From: Bombiscardovia nodaiensis | GTDB lineage: Bacteria; Actinomycetota; Actinomycetes; Actinomycetales; Bifidobacteriaceae | DNA: 64,000 nt | Reading direction: 5' to 3' | Assembly: GCA_033127725.1 (NCBI GenBank) | Contig: AP026798.1 | Span: 930,001 to 994,000, forward strand | In this document: positions 42,671 to 51,036 of the stretch, in pieces | How positions within the stretch are numbered: position 1 is the first letter of the stretch | Layout: each line of letters starts with the position of its first letter | The notes under the pieces: generated by a model | What the model was told of the DNA's origin: nothing | The model's database searches: none | Seen by the model: the letters and a program-made list of their open reading frames with translations, nothing else | Translations under genes and position numbers: made by a program

Positions 42671-43480
42671 ATGGCAGGCAGCGATGTGAGTGGGCTGACA
42701 GTTGGTTTCATCGGTTTTGGCAACATGGCCCAGGCCATCGCACGGGGTCTGGTGCGCTCTGGCGTGGTCCAGGGCAGCCAGATTGTGGCTACAACCCCGC
42801 ATTTTGACCGGCTCAAGGCCGCTGCGGACAAGCTCGGCGCCCGTTCCTTCCGCTCTGCGCAGGAAGTGGTAGCAGCTAGCGACATCGTGGTGGTAGCCGT
42901 CAAGCCTGAGCAGGTTGAGGGTGCTTTGACCCCGGTGCTGGAGGAATTGTCTAGCCCGAATCGGTTCGTGCTCTCGATTGTGGGCGGCTACACGCACTCC
43001 TGGTATGAGGACTTCCTCAAGGCTGACACCCACCTGATCTGCGCCGTGCCCAACACGCCCATTGCAGTGGGGAAGGGCATTCTGGTCACTGAGCAGACAC
43101 ACAGTTTGACGATGGAGCAGTACCAGCTCTTCCAGCAAGTGTTCTCGCCTGTGGCCCTGATTGAGGAGGTGGAGACCTCCCAGGTGGATATCGCCACTAC
43201 GATTGCTGGTTGCGCGCCCGCCTTTACCGCCATGTATATGGAGGCCCTGGCCGACGCTGGGGTCAAGTATGGCCTGGCCCGCCCTTCGGCTTACCGCCTG
43301 GCCGCGCAGATGGTGGAGGGAACCGGGGCGCTCTACCTGGCTTCCGGCACGCATCCGGGCGCTCTGAAAGACCAGGTCACTTCTCCCGGTGGTAGCACAA
43401 TTAAGGGCGTAGCGGCCCTGGAAAAGGACGCGTTTAGGGGCGCCGTCATCGACGCAGTAGACGCCATCGAAGGTGAGTAA
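42671..43480 (+). CDS. proC: pyrroline-5-carboxylate reductase
   Basis: The last step of proline synthesis, reducing 1-pyrroline-5-carboxylate with NAD(P)H. The nucleotide-binding motif VGFIGFGNMAQAIARGLVRSG lies at the N-terminus. The C-terminal dimer domain carries the family signature AYRLAAQMVEGTGALYLASGTHPGALKDQVTSPGGSTIKGVAALEKDAFRGAVIDAV. At 269 residues it is of normal length. A -10-like TACAAT (~42554) lies about 110 bp upstream. The gene is single and followed by ychF after 100 bp. Confidence 0.95.
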   Translation: MAGSDVSGLTVGFIGFGNMAQAIARGLVRSGVVQGSQIVATTPHFDRLKAAADKLGARSFRSAQEVVAASDIVVVAVKPEQVEGALTPVLEELSSPNRFVLSIVGGYTHSWYEDFLKADTHLICAVPNTPIAVGKGILVTEQTHSLTMEQYQLFQQVFSPVALIEEVETSQVDIATTIAGCAPAFTAMYMEALADAGVKYGLARPSAYRLAAQMVEGTGALYLASGTHPGALKDQVTSPGGSTIKGVAALEKDAFRGAVIDAVDAIEGE

Positions 43481-43582
43481 AGCGCTGCCCCTGGCTGCGG
43501 CAGCAGGGTGGGGGAGCCGGGCTTGCCTGGCGGCTCGACTCCCCGAAGGCACTTAGTCAGGCATCCGAATAGACTGGAAGCT

Positions 43583-44671
43583 ATGTCTCTTACCATTGGA
43601 ATTGTCGGCCTGCCCAACGTAGGCAAGTCCACGCTTTTTAACGCCCTGACCCGCAACAACGTACTGGCGGAAAACTACCCCTTCGCTACGATTGAGCCCA
43701 ACACCGGCATCGTGCCCCTGCCAGACGAGCGCCTGCCCAAGTTGGCTGAGCTGGTGCATTCCAACAAAATTGTGCCCGCCACGGTCACCTTCGTGGACAT
43801 TGCTGGCATTGTCAAGGGTGCCTCCGAGGGCGAGGGTCTGGGCAACCAGTTCCTGGCGAACATCCGCGAGGCGGACGCGATTTGCGAGGTTGTGCGCGCT
43901 TTTGAGGACGACGACATCGTGCACGTCAACGGCAAGGTGGACCCTTCCGACGACATCGAGACCATCAACACCGAGCTGGTGTTGGCCGACATGCAGACCA
44001 TTGAGAACGCCATTCCGAAGCTCGAGAAGGACCTGCGCGGCGGCAAAATTGAGCAGTCCTACCTGGATGCGGTCAAGCAGGCCCAGGGGATTCTGGGCGA
44101 AGGCGAGACCATCGACCACGCAGCCACTGCCGGCAAAATCGACAAGGCCGACATCGCCGAGCTCCACCTGATGACGGCCAAGCCTTTCATCTATGTCTTC
44201 AACCTGGACGACGACGAGCTGCAAAACAGCGAACTCAAGTCCAAGCTGGCCGCTTCGGTGGCACCGGCTCAGGCTATTTTCTTAAACGCCCAGTTCGAGT
44301 CCGACCTGACTGAGCTGGACGAGGCCGATGCTCGTGAGATGTTGACTGACGCAGGTTTGAGCGAGTCTGGTCTGGATCAGCTGGCCCGCGTGGGCTTCGA
44401 TGTGCTGGGCTTGCAGACCTTCCTGACGGCGGGGGAAAAAGAAGTACGTGCCTGGCAGATTCATCAGGGTTGGACTGCTCCCCAGGCTGCCGGTGTGATT
44501 CACTCCGACTTCGAACGCGGTTTCATCAAGGCCGACATCGTCTCCTACGAGGACTTCGTGGCCGCCGGTGGCTCCATGGTGAAAATCAAGGAAGAGGGCA
44601 AGTTGCGTCAGGAGGGCCGCGACTACATCATGCAAGACGGCGACATCGTCGACTTCAAGTTCAACGTGTGA
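43583..44671 (+). CDS. ychF: YchF/Ola1-family ATPase
   Basis: A ribosome-associated P-loop protein that hydrolyses ATP in preference to GTP. The P-loop is GIVGLPNVGKSTLFNAL at the N-terminus. G3 is FVDIAGIVKGASEGEGLGNQFL. The NxxE motif that replaces NKxD lies beyond the coiled coil (~residues 120-200). The C-terminal TGS-like domain contains QTFLTAGEKEVRAWQIHQGWTAPQAAGVIHSDFERGFIKADIVSYEDF. It is 362 residues, of normal length. The ATG at 43583 fits the family start; an open frame to 43508 is longer by chance. A strong terminator follows. Confidence 0.96.
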   Translation: MSLTIGIVGLPNVGKSTLFNALTRNNVLAENYPFATIEPNTGIVPLPDERLPKLAELVHSNKIVPATVTFVDIAGIVKGASEGEGLGNQFLANIREADAICEVVRAFEDDDIVHVNGKVDPSDDIETINTELVLADMQTIENAIPKLEKDLRGGKIEQSYLDAVKQAQGILGEGETIDHAATAGKIDKADIAELHLMTAKPFIYVFNLDDDELQNSELKSKLAASVAPAQAIFLNAQFESDLTELDEADAREMLTDAGLSESGLDQLARVGFDVLGLQTFLTAGEKEVRAWQIHQGWTAPQAAGVIHSDFERGFIKADIVSYEDFVAAGGSMVKIKEEGKLRQEGRDYIMQDGDIVDFKFNV

Positions 44672-44693
44672 AGTAAACGTACAAAAGCTCCGA

Positions 44694-44733
44694 GGGTGTT
44701 AGCCGTCATCCCAACGGTTGACGGCTAACACCC
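44694..44733. terminator. strong bidirectional terminator
   Basis: GGGTGTTAGCCGTCA (44694-44708) pairs perfectly over 15 bp with 44719-44733 around a 10-base loop. GTATTGTTCTTGTT follows on the plus strand. It separates convergent ychF and the NAD(P)-binding gene. Confidence 0.88.
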
Positions 44734-44753
44734 GTATTGTTCTTGTTCAGAAT

Positions 44754-45392
44754 TTACTCGCCAATCAGGGAGATTCGCTGGTGGATGTGGTCGCCTGAAA
44801 CTGCCTCGTCGACCATGCCGATGGCGTAGTCGGCGTATGAAATGGTGGATTCGCCGTTCTCATTGGTGGAGTACTCTTCGCCGCGCAGGAGGTACTTGCC
44901 GGTGCGGGGGCCGTCAGCCACAAAGTTGGCAGCCGGACTCACGTAGGTCCAGCGCACTTCCTCCCGCAGGCGCAGTTGCTCCAGGCTCCGACTCATAATC
45001 TTGGAGAGGGGATAGGCCGCTTGGGGGAAGTCCGGTGTGTCTTTGAGCTCCTGGGTGTGCTCAGGATTGATGTAGAGACTGCCTGCGCCGCCCACCACCA
45101 ACAGCCGCGTTTTGCTGTATGAGAGGGCATCGGCCAGGTGCTTTAAGGAGGTCATATGCTCGGGCAACTCCTCAAGTTTGAAAGCGCCGAAAGCATCGAC
45201 TACTACGTCGAAGGGCTTTAAGTCAGCGGCAGTCAGGTCGAATAAATCCTTGATGAGCACATGTTGGGCAGGGGTGGTGTTCTGGTGACGCACAACCGCC
45301 GTTACATCAATCCCGCGCCCCACAGCCTCTCGCACTACTGCCGAGCCAACCTTGCCATTTGCTGCCACTACAGCCATTGCCAAATCCGTCAT
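44754..45392 (-). CDS. NAD(P)-binding atypical SDR (YwnB/NmrA-like)
   Basis: A 212-residue Rossmann-fold protein of the NAD(P)H-binding atypical short-chain dehydrogenase group. The N-terminal cofactor motif is diverged: VVAANGKVGSAVVREAVGRGIDVTAVVR, where the usual GATGxxG reads AANGKVG. LFDLTAADLKPFDVVVDAFGAF and LLVVGGAGSLYI follow, with the usual YPLSKIMSRSLEQLR region. Function unknown; members act as redox sensors or reductases. The ATG at 45392 follows AGGAGAAAG at slightly long spacing. It forms a single-gene unit convergent with ychF. Confidence 0.82.
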   Translation of the reverse strand: MTDLAMAVVAANGKVGSAVVREAVGRGIDVTAVVRHQNTTPAQHVLIKDLFDLTAADLKPFDVVVDAFGAFKLEELPEHMTSLKHLADALSYSKTRLLVVGGAGSLYINPEHTQELKDTPDFPQAAYPLSKIMSRSLEQLRLREEVRWTYVSPAANFVADGPRTGKYLLRGEEYSTNENGESTISYADYAIGMVDEAVSGDHIHQRISLIGE

Positions 45393-45501
45393 TGATTTCT
45401 TCTTTCTCCTGGCTTGCACTTGAACGTCATCGCTCTGTATTGCTTAACTTCCATGCTAGCCGAAGGCCCCGGCGTTCAGCTGTGCAGTGGGAGATAGGCA
45501 T

Positions 45502-45870
45502 TTATATGCTCATACCAACAGCGAAACCGGCAGCGGTGAGGACCAGTGTGACCAGGATGGTTGTTAGGAGGTAGATAGTAGCCAAACCCACTCGTCCGTC
45601 ATGCATGCGAGAAACCACGTCGTTCATGGCCGTAGAAAAGGTGGAGAAACCGCCTAAGAGGCCGGTAGCGAGCAGAAGATGAGTCGTGGAGGGGAGGGCG
45701 AGCCGGGCTGCTAGGGCGGCAACGAGACCAGCGAAAAAGCAGGCGATAATGTTGATGAGCAGAGTTCCCAAGGGCCAACGCCCCTTGTACACGCGGCCCA
45801 CAGTAGTGTCTAACAGGTAGCGCAGGCCGGCACCTATCCCGCCGCACAGGCAGGCCAGCAGAGCTGTCAT
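45502..45870 (-). CDS. crcB: CrcB/Fluc fluoride exporter subunit 2
   Basis: A 122-residue, four-helix CrcB/Fluc protein. The N-terminal motif is ACLCGGIGAGLRYLLDT, the central GTLLINIIACFFAGLVAAL carries the essential Asn, and LLATGLLGGFSTFSTAMNDV is the family's third-helix phenylalanine/serine motif. Fluc channels form dual-topology or heterodimeric F- channels. Many Gram-positives carry two adjacent genes, as here, so the product probably dimerises with the neighbour. The ATG at 45870 overlaps the upstream stop as ATGA. Confidence 0.92.
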   Translation of the reverse strand: MTALLACLCGGIGAGLRYLLDTTVGRVYKGRWPLGTLLINIIACFFAGLVAALAARLALPSTTHLLLATGLLGGFSTFSTAMNDVVSRMHDGRVGLATIYLLTTILVTLVLTAAGFAVGMSI

Positions 45871-46328
45871 TGCGCTTCCTTCCTGCCTCGCCCGGCGCCA
45901 ACAGCGGCTCGGGTGCCCAGGTGGCTGCCCAGAGCGGCTAAGACCAGTCCGCAGGCGAAGGAGAGAAGTAGGTAGATTGAGGCTGACCACAGGTGTCCCT
46001 CGCGGCCAGTAGTAAGTACTTCAACGGCCAGGGCCGACAAGGTCGATAGGCCGCCGCACAATCCCATGCCCAGGGTGCGATTGGTCAATTCCTTGCCGCG
46101 AGCAGGAATCCACCAAGCTCCGGCGAGGAAGGAAGCGAGGGCTGAATATGCGGTGCAGGCAATCATATTCGCCAGGAAAGTGCCCGTGTAAAAATACCAG
46201 GAAAAGGGTGGCAGACTGGAGAACATGTAGCGGATTGCGGTACCCAGCGTGCCGCCGATGACAACACAGCATAAGACAGGCAGGTCGATGCGCTGCGTAT
46301 CTGCTGGTGTGGGTGAACTGGTTGGCAT
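45867..46328 (-). CDS. crcB: CrcB/Fluc fluoride exporter subunit 1
   Basis: A 153-residue CrcB/Fluc protein with a slightly longer N-terminus. VVIGGTLGTAIRYMF, GTFLANMIACTAYSALASFL (essential Asn) and LGMGLCGGLSTLSALAVEVL match the helix motifs; the third-helix motif has Leu where Phe is usual (STLS instead of STFS), while the partner keeps FSTFS. AAGGAG precedes the ATG at 46328. It is the first gene of the crcB pair. The 5' region does not contain a recognisable fluoride riboswitch. Confidence 0.9.
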   Translation of the reverse strand: MPTSSPTPADTQRIDLPVLCCVVIGGTLGTAIRYMFSSLPPFSWYFYTGTFLANMIACTAYSALASFLAGAWWIPARGKELTNRTLGMGLCGGLSTLSALAVEVLTTGREGHLWSASIYLLLSFACGLVLAALGSHLGTRAAVGAGRGRKEAQ

Positions 46329-46479
46329 GGTCACTCCTTCTGTTCTGGGGATGACCGCCTAACTTCATGCGCTGTGCATGTGTGTGCTTGCAGCATCTGA
46401 CAAGCCACCCAGCTGAGGGCAGGCACTTCTTAGCACTCGCGCGGTTCAGAGTCGTTTGTGGGGTAGGACCGCATACGAA

Positions 46480-46515
46480 AATGGCTCCTGGCGGGTTTCA
46501 TCGCCAAGAGCCATT
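46480..46515 (-). terminator. terminator of the NitT/TauT-type ABC operon
   Basis: AATGGCTC (46480-46487) pairs with GAGCCATT (46508-46515), with an inner GGCG/CGCC pair. On the minus strand TTTCG follows. It lies 20 bp after the ATPase stop. Confidence 0.65.
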
Positions 46516-46537
46516 CTACCTCAATCTCGGCCAGGTC

Positions 46538-47911
46538 TTACGCCTGCGCATCACCCTCCTGGTTGGGCACAGGAGTCGTGTTCTCCGGGTCCAGGGTCAA
46601 GCGGTCGTCGTCGGCATCGTAGTCAAAGAGCTCGCCATAGCGGCCCCAGCCGATGGCGGTTTCGAACTGCTGGACGGCCTCCTTATCGGAGTGGTGGGCC
46701 CGCAGGAGGTCCAGAATCAACGAACCGTGCAGGGTCTTGGAGTCTGAGTTCTTCAAGGCGCGGTCGATGACGCGCACCAGGGGTACGTGCTCCAAAATCA
46801 TGGAGGAGAACATCTCCTTGGCCTGGAGAATGTCGGCCTGCTGCCAGTCGCGCCCGAGCTTGGTCAGGCGGACGTGGCCGTTGTCGGCGTCGAAAATGCC
46901 GAGCAGGAGCCCAGCGTCGATCAGGGGGAAGAGGTCGTCAATCTCGAAGGAGAGCGTGGCAGCCAAATCAGCCATGTCGATGCCGTCGGGGTGGTCGGCC
47001 ACCACGTCTGCCAAGCCAGCCAGGCCGCCGGGGGTGGCATCGGGCAGGACGCGGGCACCCAAGTCTTCCTCTCGCACCGAATTCTTCACCGCCTCCTTGT
47101 CGCGCACCTTGGACTGGAGCTTGCGGCGGGCATCCTCCTGGTTGCTGCGGCCGGTCAGAATGGAGTAGAGGTAGTCAACGGTGGACTGGAACTCGTCGGC
47201 CTGCTTGTCGCGGGGGCGGTCCAGGTGGATAGGTACGTCTGCGATGACACGGCCTGGGTGGGAGCCCAGCACAATCACGCGGTCGGCCATCTGCACGGCC
47301 TCCTCAATATTGTGGGTCACCATCAGAATGGACTTGATAGAGTCGTTCTCCGCCGACCAGACCTTTAGTACCTCCTGGCGCAGGTTCTCGGCGGTCAGCA
47401 CGTCGAGAGCCGAGAAGGGCTCGTCCATAAAGAGAGCGTCCGGCTTTAAGACCAGCGCGCGCGCAATGCCCACACGCTGGCGCATACCGCCGGAGAGTTC
47501 CTTGGGGTAGGCGGTTTCAAAGCCGTCCAGGCCGATGGAATCGATGGCTGCCAGGGCCAGCTTCTTGCGTTCGTCGCGAGGCACGCCCCTAGCCTGTAAT
47601 CCCAGCTCCACGTTGGCTTCAACAGTCAGCCAGGGCATGAGGGCGAAGGTCTGGAAAACCAGGGCAACGCCAGGATTGGGACCAGTTAGCTCCTGGCCTC
47701 GGTAGGTCACCGAGCCTGAGCTGGCGGGAATCAGGCCGGCTAAGATGCGCAGGAAGGTGGACTTGCCAGCGCCGGAACGACCCAGAATGGCTACGACTTC
47801 TCCCTCGTTCAGGGTCAGGCTCATGTCGTCCAAAACTTTGAGCTCATTGCCCTTGTCGGATTCGAAATCCTTGTTGACATGGCGGGCTTCGATAATGCTT
47901 GTAGTCTGCAT
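46538..47911 (-). CDS. NitT/TauT-type ABC ATPase with C-terminal AAA-associated domain
   Basis: A 457-residue ATPase of the nitrate/sulfonate/taurine class. The N-terminal ~265 residues hold Walker A GRSGAGKST, Q-loop VALVFQTFALMPWLTV, signature LSGGMRQR, Walker B ALFMDEPFSALD and H-loop MVTHN. The remaining ~190 residues form the AAA-associated domain found in a subset (GLAGLADVVADHPDGIDMADLAATLSFEIDDLFPLIDAG), which resembles a winged-helix pair. It follows the fused permease by 52 bp. No periplasmic-type binding protein gene is nearby. The substrate is unknown. Confidence 0.9.
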   Translation of the reverse strand: MQTTSIIEARHVNKDFESDKGNELKVLDDMSLTLNEGEVVAILGRSGAGKSTFLRILAGLIPASSGSVTYRGQELTGPNPGVALVFQTFALMPWLTVEANVELGLQARGVPRDERKKLALAAIDSIGLDGFETAYPKELSGGMRQRVGIARALVLKPDALFMDEPFSALDVLTAENLRQEVLKVWSAENDSIKSILMVTHNIEEAVQMADRVIVLGSHPGRVIADVPIHLDRPRDKQADEFQSTVDYLYSILTGRSNQEDARRKLQSKVRDKEAVKNSVREEDLGARVLPDATPGGLAGLADVVADHPDGIDMADLAATLSFEIDDLFPLIDAGLLLGIFDADNGHVRLTKLGRDWQQADILQAKEMFSSMILEHVPLVRVIDRALKNSDSKTLHGSLILDLLRAHHSDKEAVQQFETAIGWGRYGELFDYDADDDRLTLDPENTTPVPNQEGDAQA

Positions 47912-47963
47912 AGTATTCTCATTTCAAAGGTGTGCGGATTCTATTCTTGTTTGAGGCGCCTGC

Positions 47964-49733
47964 TTAGGCGATGGAGAAGCGGCGCTGTGCCAGGCCCTGT
48001 ACTGGAGCCCAGAAGAGGCGGTTAGCGGCCACTACGAAGATGCTCATCACCACAACGCCAGCGATAATTTTGGGCGTATCTCCAATTGAAGTGGCTTCGG
48101 CTATGTAGGAGCCTAAGCCCTGGGCGGTCAGCGTGTGTTTGCCGTAGGAGACCACTTCGGAGACGATGGAGGCGTTCCAAGCGCCGCCTGCTGCCGTAAT
48201 GCCGCCCGTACACCAGGAGGAGAAGACTGCCGGTAGAATCAGAGTCTTCCACCGCTGCCAGGTGGGCTGGCGCAGGGAGCGGGACATCTCGCGCAGGTCG
48301 TCTGGAATGGCTGAAGCGCCTGCAATCACGTTGAAAACAATGTACCACTGGGTGCCCAAGGCCATCAGGAGGATAGAACCCCAGTTGATGTCGATATGCC
48401 AAGCCAAGAACCACATGGTGACGAAGGGGAAGACGAAGTTGGCAGGGAAGGAGGCAAATACCTGCACCACGGGCTGCAAGATTCGCGAGAGCTTGGGGTT
48501 CATGCCGATGAGCGCGCCGATGGGCACCCAGATAATCGAGCTGACGATGAGCAGAAGTGTCACGCGCAGGAGGGTCAGCAGGCCCAGCCAGCAGACGTGT
48601 GCCATTTCGCTCAGACCCAAGGCCGGGACCACCAGTTCATAGAGTTTCCAGATTCCCCAGGCCCCGACCAGGCCCAAGAGCGCCGCATAGAGGCTGTTGA
48701 CCAGTAGCTGACGATCATGACGGCCATCCTGGCTCTGGAAGCGAGCGCCGGTCACACCCAGAGGACGGGTGATGCGGTCAAAGAAGCTGGCGATAGGTCG
48801 ACCGATGTGCGCAAGGAAGTCGTTGATGCCCGACAGGCGGAGTACGGTGAGCACGGCGCTGCGCTTGGGGGCGGCGGACTCGCTCTGGGTCACTCTAAAC
48901 TTCTCGGCCCAGGCCGTCAATGGCTTCCACAGGAGGAAGTCAATCAGGAGCACCACGATGACCATGGTGAGTATGGCCCAGCCAATCTTGCCCAGGTCTT
49001 GCTCGCTGGCAGCTTCTTCCACATAGGAGCCGATGCCGGGCAGGGCAAAGGTGTGGTTGTTGACCGAGATCATCTCGGAGGCCGTCAGGAAGAACCAGCC
49101 GCCGCCCACGCTCATCATGCAATTCCACAGGAGGGGAATCATAGAGGAGGGCACGTCCAGCTTCCAGAAGCGCTGCCAGCGGGTCAGCCGTAGGGAGCGG
49201 GCCGCCTCGTCGAGCTCAGTGGGCTCGGAGATCAACGAATTGTAGAAGGAAAATGCCATATTCCAAGCCTGGGAGGTGAAGATAGCAAATATGGATGCCG
49301 CTTCCACTCCCAGAATTGAGCCGGGGAAGAGGACCAGCCAGATAGAGATGGTGGCCGACAGGAAGCCCAGGATAGGCACCGACTGCAAGATGTCGAGCAG
49401 GGGCACAAGCACCACCCTCAGTCTCTTGCTCCGCGCTGCTGCCAGGCCGTAGATGAAGGTGAAGACTAGCGAGAAGAAGAGCGCAATGAACATGCGCAGG
49501 ACTGAGCGCAGGGCGTAGTAGGGCAGGTTGTGCGGGTCGGTCGAGACATGCGAGGGGATACCCTTGGGGCCGATGGGCGCGCCCAGGGCAGGCAGGAGGT
49601 AACCCAAGGCACCGAAGAGGGCCAGGAGCCCAATCATGACGACGAGTGTGGAAGCTAGGCGCCTGCCTCTTGAGGCGGAGCTACGATCGCCGGGCCCAGT
49701 GGCCACGGCAGGAGTACGAGCGAAAAAGGTCAT
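47964..49733 (-). CDS. fused double permease of a NitT/TauT-type ABC transporter
   Basis: A 589-residue protein with two BPD-type permease domains in tandem, each ending in an EAA loop region (SLISEPTELDEAARSLRLTRWQRFWKLDVPSSMIPLLWNCM at ~165-205; IPDDLREMSRSLRQPTWQRWKTLILPAVFSSWCTGG at ~485-520). About 12 membrane helices are predicted. Fusion of both permeases removes the need for a second subunit. The partner is the ATPase downstream. The ATG at 49733 has only a weak site (AAAGAAAAG), within reach of an AGCAGT/ACTGCT hairpin. A short leader ORF with a much stronger ribosome site precedes it. Confidence 0.9.
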   Translation of the reverse strand: MTFFARTPAVATGPGDRSSASRGRRLASTLVVMIGLLALFGALGYLLPALGAPIGPKGIPSHVSTDPHNLPYYALRSVLRMFIALFFSLVFTFIYGLAAARSKRLRVVLVPLLDILQSVPILGFLSATISIWLVLFPGSILGVEAASIFAIFTSQAWNMAFSFYNSLISEPTELDEAARSLRLTRWQRFWKLDVPSSMIPLLWNCMMSVGGGWFFLTASEMISVNNHTFALPGIGSYVEEAASEQDLGKIGWAILTMVIVVLLIDFLLWKPLTAWAEKFRVTQSESAAPKRSAVLTVLRLSGINDFLAHIGRPIASFFDRITRPLGVTGARFQSQDGRHDRQLLVNSLYAALLGLVGAWGIWKLYELVVPALGLSEMAHVCWLGLLTLLRVTLLLIVSSIIWVPIGALIGMNPKLSRILQPVVQVFASFPANFVFPFVTMWFLAWHIDINWGSILLMALGTQWYIVFNVIAGASAIPDDLREMSRSLRQPTWQRWKTLILPAVFSSWCTGGITAAGGAWNASIVSEVVSYGKHTLTAQGLGSYIAEATSIGDTPKIIAGVVVMSIFVVAANRLFWAPVQGLAQRRFSIA

Positions 49734-49809
49734 AAGCAGTTCTTTTCTTTTACTGCTCCGCCCGCCTGGATTGAGACCTGCTGGTTCAGGCTGAGCTGCT
49801 AGAACCCGC

Positions 49810-49929
49810 TCAGGCTTGCTGACCCAACAAGAAGAGGTTGAGGCTGGCGGAAGATGGTATAGATTTGAGGTGCGTTGAAAGAGCTAAGTGCGCGGTTAAG
49901 CCGCTACTGTGATGCGGAACGTCGTCCAT
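49810..49929 (-). CDS. 39-codon leader ORF upstream of the fused permease (candidate)
   Basis: Reading MDDVPHHSSGLTAHLALSTH at its start and ending LFLLGQQA before TGA. It has an excellent ribosome site (GAAGGAGGTGGGGCAC before ATG), better than that of the permease 76 bp downstream, and a plausible promoter just upstream. It contains four His and nine Leu codons in 39 and no Cys. The product resembles no family I know. It could be a regulatory leader peptide or a small protein. The evidence is the ribosome site and position only. Confidence 0.4.
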   Translation of the reverse strand: MDDVPHHSSGLTAHLALSTHLKSIPSSASLNLFLLGQQA

Positions 49930-49944
49930 GTGCCCCACCTCCTT

Positions 49945-49976
49945 CTATATCTAGCTATATCTAGCATCTACGTCAA
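49945..49976 (-). promoter_or_regulatory. promoter region with tandem 10-bp repeat
   Basis: On the minus strand TTGACG (49976-49971) is followed after 17 bp by TAGATA. The unit CTAGATATAG occurs twice head-to-tail (49964-49955 and 49954-49945) and covers the -10 area. It probably drives the leader ORF and the ABC operon. Confidence 0.5.
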
Positions 49977-50400
49977 TGTAGGTCTTGAAGGCGGCATAGC
50001 AAGCTGGGAGCACTCGTGGTGCCCAGCTCTGTCGTTCAAGTTTCGGCTTCGCATGGCCTTTGGTATTGCATTATTCCTCGCCTTGATTCGACGGGGACTG
50101 TTAACCTGCGCGGAGTGTCTCCATTCCTTTGCGGCAGCAACCCGTGTCCATGTGGTAGCTTCGCCTACCGACTGCAAACCCTAAGATAAGGGCAGGAGCC
50201 TTGCTTGTCAAGTCAGATGTTATATTGTGGCGCTTCTCGTGGTCTGCGCCTACAGGGAGAATACTTCTAGAGCCGCAGGCGCACAGGCAGGTGCCAGGCT
50301 CGCCCAATGACCGGCCACCTTCTTGTGCGTTCGCCGGTGAATGAGATCTAAAAGCTCACAGGCAGCTCCTGCAGGAAGCTGTGCCGAGAGGAGAGTGAAC
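49977..50400. other. gene-free upstream region of two divergent units
   Basis: No supported gene. A hairpin-capable stretch lies at ~50002-50028 (AGCTGG...CCAGCT). TATATT at ~50221 could be the -10 for the flavodoxin-fold gene, giving a ~170-base leader rich in short inverted repeats. I could not match that leader to a known riboswitch class. Confidence 0.4.
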
Positions 50401-51036
50401 ATGAAAGCAGTAGCCATTACCGCCAACCCCGATCCCGAGAGTTTGACACTGGCAGTGGGGAACGCCTTTCTCAACGGGGCAGCCGAGGGCGGTGCTTTAA
50501 CCGACTTGATTGACTTGTATGCTGAGGGTTTTGACCCCACTTACACGATGGAGGACCGCCTCCACTACAGCGAGCAGGGCCCTCTGCCGCAGGATGTGGC
50601 CGCCTTACAAGACCGGATTGCAGATGCCGATGTGCTCACTTTCGTCTTTCCTATGTATTGGTTCGGCATGCCAGCCATGATGAAAGGTTTCTTTGACCGG
50701 GTGCTCTGTCGGCGTTTTGCCTACCATGCCGACGGGACTGAGGGCGCACTGGCTGGTAAAAAAGTAAGGCTCCTCATTCTGTGCGGCGGTCGAGAAGACG
50801 ACTTCCGCCGCAACGGTGTCAACGATGCCGTAGAGACGCAAATTTGCCAGCGGACCTTGACCGATTACTGCGCAATCACCGACATTGAAAAAATGTATAT
50901 AGATGGCTTGGGCAACGGCGAGGATGCTGACGAGGAGAGTGCCCAAGACATCCGCCAACGGCTTGTTCATGTTTCGCTCATGGGCCGGCAGCTTGCCCTC
51001 GAAGGAGGTTCAGGGGAGGACGGCGCTCGCGGATGA
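50401..51036 (+). CDS. flavodoxin-fold NAD(P)H-dependent oxidoreductase (KefF/NQO-like)
   Basis: A 211-residue protein of the flavodoxin-like NQO/KefF family, using FMN or FAD to reduce quinones. The N-terminal flavin loop AITANPDPESLTLAVGNAF and the central ADVLTFVFPMYWFGMPAMMKGFFDRVL are typical, and LLILCGGREDDFRRNGVND follows. The ATG at 50401 has a strong AGAGGAGAG. Its stop overlaps the glycosyltransferase start as ATGA, so the two are coupled, an unusual pairing. Confidence 0.87.
   Translation: MKAVAITANPDPESLTLAVGNAFLNGAAEGGALTDLIDLYAEGFDPTYTMEDRLHYSEQGPLPQDVAALQDRIADADVLTFVFPMYWFGMPAMMKGFFDRVLCRRFAYHADGTEGALAGKKVRLLILCGGREDDFRRNGVNDAVETQICQRTLTDYCAITDIEKMYIDGLGNGEDADEESAQDIRQRLVHVSLMGRQLALEGGSGEDGARG

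Noticed and set aside
46329..46400. Possible fluoride riboswitch upstream of the crcB pair
   Set aside because: Only a vague GGCGGTCATCCCCAG resemblance; the conserved pseudoknot elements of the crcB motif are missing.
49885..49920. AAGCCGCTACTGTGATG resembling the GCCACTG core of a cobalamin riboswitch
   Set aside because: Wrong strand for the ABC operon, no other B12-box elements, and no B12-related gene downstream.
49909..50184. 91-codon plus-strand frame in the gap before the flavodoxin-fold gene
   Set aside because: No ribosome site, no family resemblance, and it overlaps the promoter of the divergent ABC operon.
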